In this document: positions 21,411 to 24,283 of the stretch, one piece after another
Layout: each line of letters begins with the position of its first letter
Numbering within the stretch: the first letter of the stretch is position 1
NCBI GenBank assembly: GCA_002790175.1
Contig: PFUQ01000160.1
Coordinates: 1-24,283 of the forward strand
Direction: 5' to 3'
DNA from: Flavobacteriales bacterium CG_4_9_14_3_um_filter_32_8
GTDB taxonomy: Bacteria > Bacteroidota > Bacteroidia > Flavobacteriales_E > Vicingaceae
Length of the DNA stretch: 24,283 nt
The notes under the pieces: model-generated
Told to the model about the DNA's origin: nothing
Seen by the model: the letters and a program-made list of their open reading frames with translations, nothing else
Databases searched by the model: none
Position numbers and translations under genes: made by a program

Positions 21411-23278
21411 GCTTTGTCTGGAAACAAGGTTGTTTTCTTACCTGAAGGCAACAATTTTTTTAATAGGTCTAGTTGATTAACATTCGTTAAAATAGTTCTA
21501 ATCCAATTGTGATTTTCTTTTTTATACCAGAAAAAGAAACGGTGTTGATCTTGTTTTTCCTTTTCAGTTCTTGGTGTAAAAACAGGTTGTAACGTATAAG
21601 GATGATAACCAGAATAATAAATAACAGTAGCAACAGTCATTGGAGTAGGAGTGAAATCATTAACTTGTTCCAATTGAAACCCCATGTCTTTAGTTTCGGC
21701 AGCCAAGTTTGCCATGTCTTCTAATTTGCAAGCAGGGTGACTCGATATAAAATAAGGAATGAGGTGTTGATTTAACTTCAACTTAGTGTTGATTCTATCA
21801 AATGTTTTTTTAAACAAATGGAAATTCTTAAAAGAAGGTTTTCGCATCAATTTTAAAACTGGGTCGGAAGTATGTTCCGGGGCAACTTTTAACCTTCCCG
21901 AAACATGATTTTTAATAACTTCTTCGGTATATTCTTCCAAATCTTTTGGGTCAGCATTTTTATTAAATTCGGGCACCAACAAATCGTACCGAATTCCACT
22001 GCCAATAAAAGATTTTTTTACTTTCGGATGACCATCAACTGCTTTATAAATGTCTGTTAAAGGTTGATGAGAAGTATCTAAGTTGCTACAAATTACAGGT
22101 GCAATACACGAGGGGCTATTACATTTATCACAAATGGATTGTATTTTTCCCTTCATTTTGTACATGTTGGCAGAAGGTCCACCTAAATCACTAAGGTATC
22201 CTTTAAAATCGTCCATAGCAACCACTTTATCTACCTCTTTTAAAATGGATTCTTTAGAGCGACTTGCAATAAATTTTCCTTGATGTGCAGAAATGGTACA
22301 AAAGCTACATCCTCCAAAACAACCTCGGTGCATGTTAATGGAAAACTTAATCATTTCAAAAGCAGGAATTGCTCCTCTTTTTTGGTATTTAGGATGAGGT
22401 AATCTAGTGTAAGGCAAATCAAAAGAAGCATCAATTTCCTTTTCAGTCATGGTTAGAAAAGAAGGGTTGATGATTAAGTTATTTTCTCCAATTTCTTGAA
22501 TTAATCGATTGGCGTAAAGTTTATTCGATTCTTGTTCGATGTGTTTAAAATTGGAAGCATACGTTTTTTTGTTTGCCAAACAGGCTTCATGTGAAGCTAA
22601 TTTTAAGTCATTCCAATTTTTATTTTTTGGTAATTCTGATGATTTAGCTCTTAAAAAAGCAGTTTGTTTAACGGTGGTTAACGATTCAAAAGGCAACCCT
22701 TTTTTTAGTAAAGTAATTATTTCTCGTAGCGGTTGTTCCCCCATTCCGTAAACCAATAAGTCGGCTTTAGAAGTTTCCAAAATACTTGGTTTTAGTTGAT
22801 CCGACCAATAATCGTAATGAGTTACTCGTCTTAAAGAAGATTCAATTCCACCAATAACAATAGGAACATCTGGAAAAATACTTTTTAAAATAGTACTGTA
22901 AACAGTGGTGGCATAATCTGGTCGAAATCCTCGTTGACCACCTGGAGTATAAGCATCTTCCGAACGTAATCTTTTGTTAGCAGTGTAATGATTGATCATG
23001 GGATCCATACAGCCACCAGTAATACCAAAAAACAACTTAGGAATTCCTAATTTTTTAAAATCTCTTAAATCATCTTTCCAGTTGGGTTGAGGCACGATGG
23101 CAATTCGCAAGCCCATGCTTTCAATTATTCTTCCAATTACAGCAGCTCCAAAAGCTGGATGGTCCACGTAAGCATCACCACTAAAAAGGATGACATCTAA
23201 CTCGTGCCATCCTCTCAATTCCGCTTCTTTTTTTGTTGTTGGAAGCCAATCTGTTAGTTGGTGTTTTTTTTCTGCCAT
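21395..23278 (-). CDS. ygiQ: YgiQ-family radical SAM protein
   Basis: The start is ATG at 23278 (MAEKKHQLTDWLPTTKKEAE), giving 627 residues; an upstream in-frame TTG at 23287 is less likely. The N-terminal third (LDVILFSGDAYVDHPAFGAA..., about residues 27-300) is the B12-binding-like domain typical of YgiQ/UPF0313. The radical SAM cluster is C320-x3-C324-x2-C327 in NMHRGCFGGCSFCTIS. A second Cys group, ICDKCNSPSC and CSNLD (about residues 380-400), may hold another metal site. The family is widespread and its reaction is not established. It follows the secreted SPOR-like gene after 31 nt and may share its transcript. Length and motifs are complete, so it is probably functional. Confidence 0.95.
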   Translation of the reverse strand: MAEKKHQLTDWLPTTKKEAELRGWHELDVILFSGDAYVDHPAFGAAVIGRIIESMGLRIAIVPQPNWKDDLRDFKKLGIPKLFFGITGGCMDPMINHYTANKRLRSEDAYTPGGQRGFRPDYATTVYSTILKSIFPDVPIVIGGIESSLRRVTHYDYWSDQLKPSILETSKADLLVYGMGEQPLREIITLLKKGLPFESLTTVKQTAFLRAKSSELPKNKNWNDLKLASHEACLANKKTYASNFKHIEQESNKLYANRLIQEIGENNLIINPSFLTMTEKEIDASFDLPYTRLPHPKYQKRGAIPAFEMIKFSINMHRGCFGGCSFCTISAHQGKFIASRSKESILKEVDKVVAMDDFKGYLSDLGGPSANMYKMKGKIQSICDKCNSPSCIAPVICSNLDTSHQPLTDIYKAVDGHPKVKKSFIGSGIRYDLLVPEFNKNADPKDLEEYTEEVIKNHVSGRLKVAPEHTSDPVLKLMRKPSFKNFHLFKKTFDRINTKLKLNQHLIPYFISSHPACKLEDMANLAAETKDMGFQLEQVNDFTPTPMTVATVIYYSGYHPYTLQPVFTPRTEKEKQDQHRFFFWYKKENHNWIRTILTNVNQLDLLKKLLPSGKKTTLFPDKAKRHR

Positions 23279-23309
23279 AGTGGGCAAAAGTACACAAAGA
23301 AAATAGGAT

Positions 23310-24044
23310 TTATTTAGCGGCTAACTCATTTACCACAGTTTGAATGGTTAAGGCTAAATTGGTTGAATCTTCACTATTAATTCTTTCGTCAATTATTTGA
23401 GCCATTATAAACACGTCGTATATTTTGCTTTCAATAAATTGTTTACGGGCATTAATCACCTCCTCAAAAGCTTCATATCTTCCTATGGAATATAATTGGT
23501 CGTCGATACTTATTTCTATCACTTGCTCGTTGTCTATTTGCTCTAAAATCATATCAACAGTTTCGATAGAACTAATTGGAATAGCTAATGAATAATAGTG
23601 TTTTAAGCCAGATTGTTTAACTTGAAGTAAATAATTAACCTCTTTAGTGGTAATAGTTTTGGGAGTTTTTTTGGTGGTTTTTCTTTCTTTTAATTTAGCG
23701 GCTTTATATTGAATAGAAATAGCTTCTGTTAATGGAATTAATACATGATTGTTGTAAGCTAATATTTGAACATCAGTACATCCAACGTTTGTTAAAAGTG
23801 TTTTAACAGAATCCACTTCTTTGTAATTGGAATATTTTCCGAATTGATACTCAAAAGAATTTTGATTCATCACTTTTCTTAAATAGGGGTATTCTACAAT
23901 TACGGATCTCGATTTTTTGATGTCAACACTTTTCACTGTCAGTTGATAAATAATGCCATTTGGAAGGGTTGGATTATCCGCTTTTAAATTAAAGTTAACT
24001 AAGATGAAAGCAAAAATGGTAGCGTATGTGAGTAGTGTTTTCAT
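23310..24044 (-). CDS. Exported protein with two SPOR-like repeats
   Basis: A 244-residue protein with signal peptide MKTLLTYATIFAFILVNFNL (cleavage near LKA-D). Two similar halves are visible. Each starts with a YQLTVK/YLLQVK strand and contains FEYQFGKYSNYKEVDSVK (about residues 63-80) or LYSIGRYEAFEEVINARK (about residues 184-201), followed by a V-QILA / VFIMA strand. This is the pattern of SPOR-like peptidoglycan-binding domains as they occur in Bacteroidota proteins, though clearly diverged. A Lys/Thr-rich linker (about residues 115-133) separates the halves. It is probably periplasmic and associated with the cell wall or envelope; the assignment is by pattern only. It precedes ygiQ by 31 nt on the same strand. 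Confidence 0.8.
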   Translation of the reverse strand: MKTLLTYATIFAFILVNFNLKADNPTLPNGIIYQLTVKSVDIKKSRSVIVEYPYLRKVMNQNSFEYQFGKYSNYKEVDSVKTLLTNVGCTDVQILAYNNHVLIPLTEAISIQYKAAKLKERKTTKKTPKTITTKEVNYLLQVKQSGLKHYYSLAIPISSIETVDMILEQIDNEQVIEISIDDQLYSIGRYEAFEEVINARKQFIESKIYDVFIMAQIIDERINSEDSTNLALTIQTVVNELAAK

Positions 24045-24283
24045 GATTTCTAAGTTTAAAGTTTTACTTATGTTTTAATAAATTTAATTTTGTTAGTTGA
24101 ATAAAAAAAAACTAGTTTGAAAGCTTTGTGTTGTTATACTTATAACTTTTTTAAAAAGTTGCAATAAACTGATGAATAACATAAATTAGATATAAAATAT
24201 CATATAAATTATAAAATAGAAAATATAATAATGATATAAATCATAAATACAAAATAAAATATACTGATAAAAATGTAGGATTT
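24045..24283. other. AT-rich noncoding DNA at the right edge
   Basis: Very AT-rich, particularly 24160-24283, where short ATA/TAAAT strings recur. I see no gene, clear promoter or hairpin. It should contain the promoter of the gene starting at 24044. Confidence 0.5.

Noticed and set aside
24160..24283. AT-rich right edge as a replication origin
   Set aside because: No DnaA-box cluster, no dnaA or dnaN nearby; simple AT richness is common in intergenic DNA of this genome.

Overview
The window is a low-GC, gene-dense piece of a Bacteroidota chromosome, most likely Flavobacteriia or a close relative. Support comes from type IX secretion (T9SS) C-terminal signals, PorP/SprF and SprB-repeat proteins, a two-component-propeller sensor, Bacteroidota-type promoters (TTG, about 21 nt, TAnnTTTG) and a lack of strong Shine-Dalgarno sequences. 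There are no rRNA or tRNA genes, no CRISPR array and no recognisable prophage.

Region 1 (1-1412) is a leftward operon: a four-helix membrane protein, a TetR repressor and a membrane protein cut by the window edge. It has a clear promoter, and a 20-bp near-palindrome sits at the expected transcription start, so it is probably autorepressed.

Region 2 (1658-9638) is the most coherent unit. It holds three leftward operons: (a) a secreted His/Tyr-rich protein, a Lys/Glu-rich coiled-coil protein and a cupin; (b) a small acidic protein, a SHOCT membrane protein, a 46-codon basic protein, an ArsC-fold protein and an APC permease; (c) an AraC-type regulator, a hybrid histidine kinase with eight 21-residue repeats, and a stand-alone receiver. 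All three promoters share one architecture: two direct repeats (GTTACAT-type) exactly 21 bp apart, 20-21 nt upstream of a CAnnTTTG -7 element, the distal repeat extended by a near-identical box. This suggests a stress or stationary-phase regulon whose regulator and phosphorelay are among its own targets.

Region 3 (9639-10985) is accessory DNA. An IS200-like Y1 (HUH) transposase is flanked by about seven short GC-rich hairpins, two of them identical 20-bp copies. This resembles a REP/RAYT arrangement and possibly sits in the remains of a restriction-type gene.

Region 4 (10986-21218) opens with a secreted PHB-depolymerase-like esterase carrying a T9SS tail. Two divergent operons follow. The leftward one has a PD40-PKD protein, an unknown secreted protein and a SiaC-like phosphoprotein. 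The rightward one has a beta-propeller receptor fused to a PP2C/SpoIIE phosphatase (SiaA-like), a SiaB-like kinase, a second SiaC-like protein, a SprB-repeat T9SS type B cargo and a PorP/SprF protein. This looks like a SiaABC phosphorylation switch with an extracytoplasmic sensor, without the diguanylate cyclase SiaD, joined to a T9SS surface module.

Region 5 (21219-24283) has a long hairpin between convergent operons, a radical-SAM YgiQ protein, a secreted protein with two SPOR-like repeats, and AT-rich noncoding DNA.
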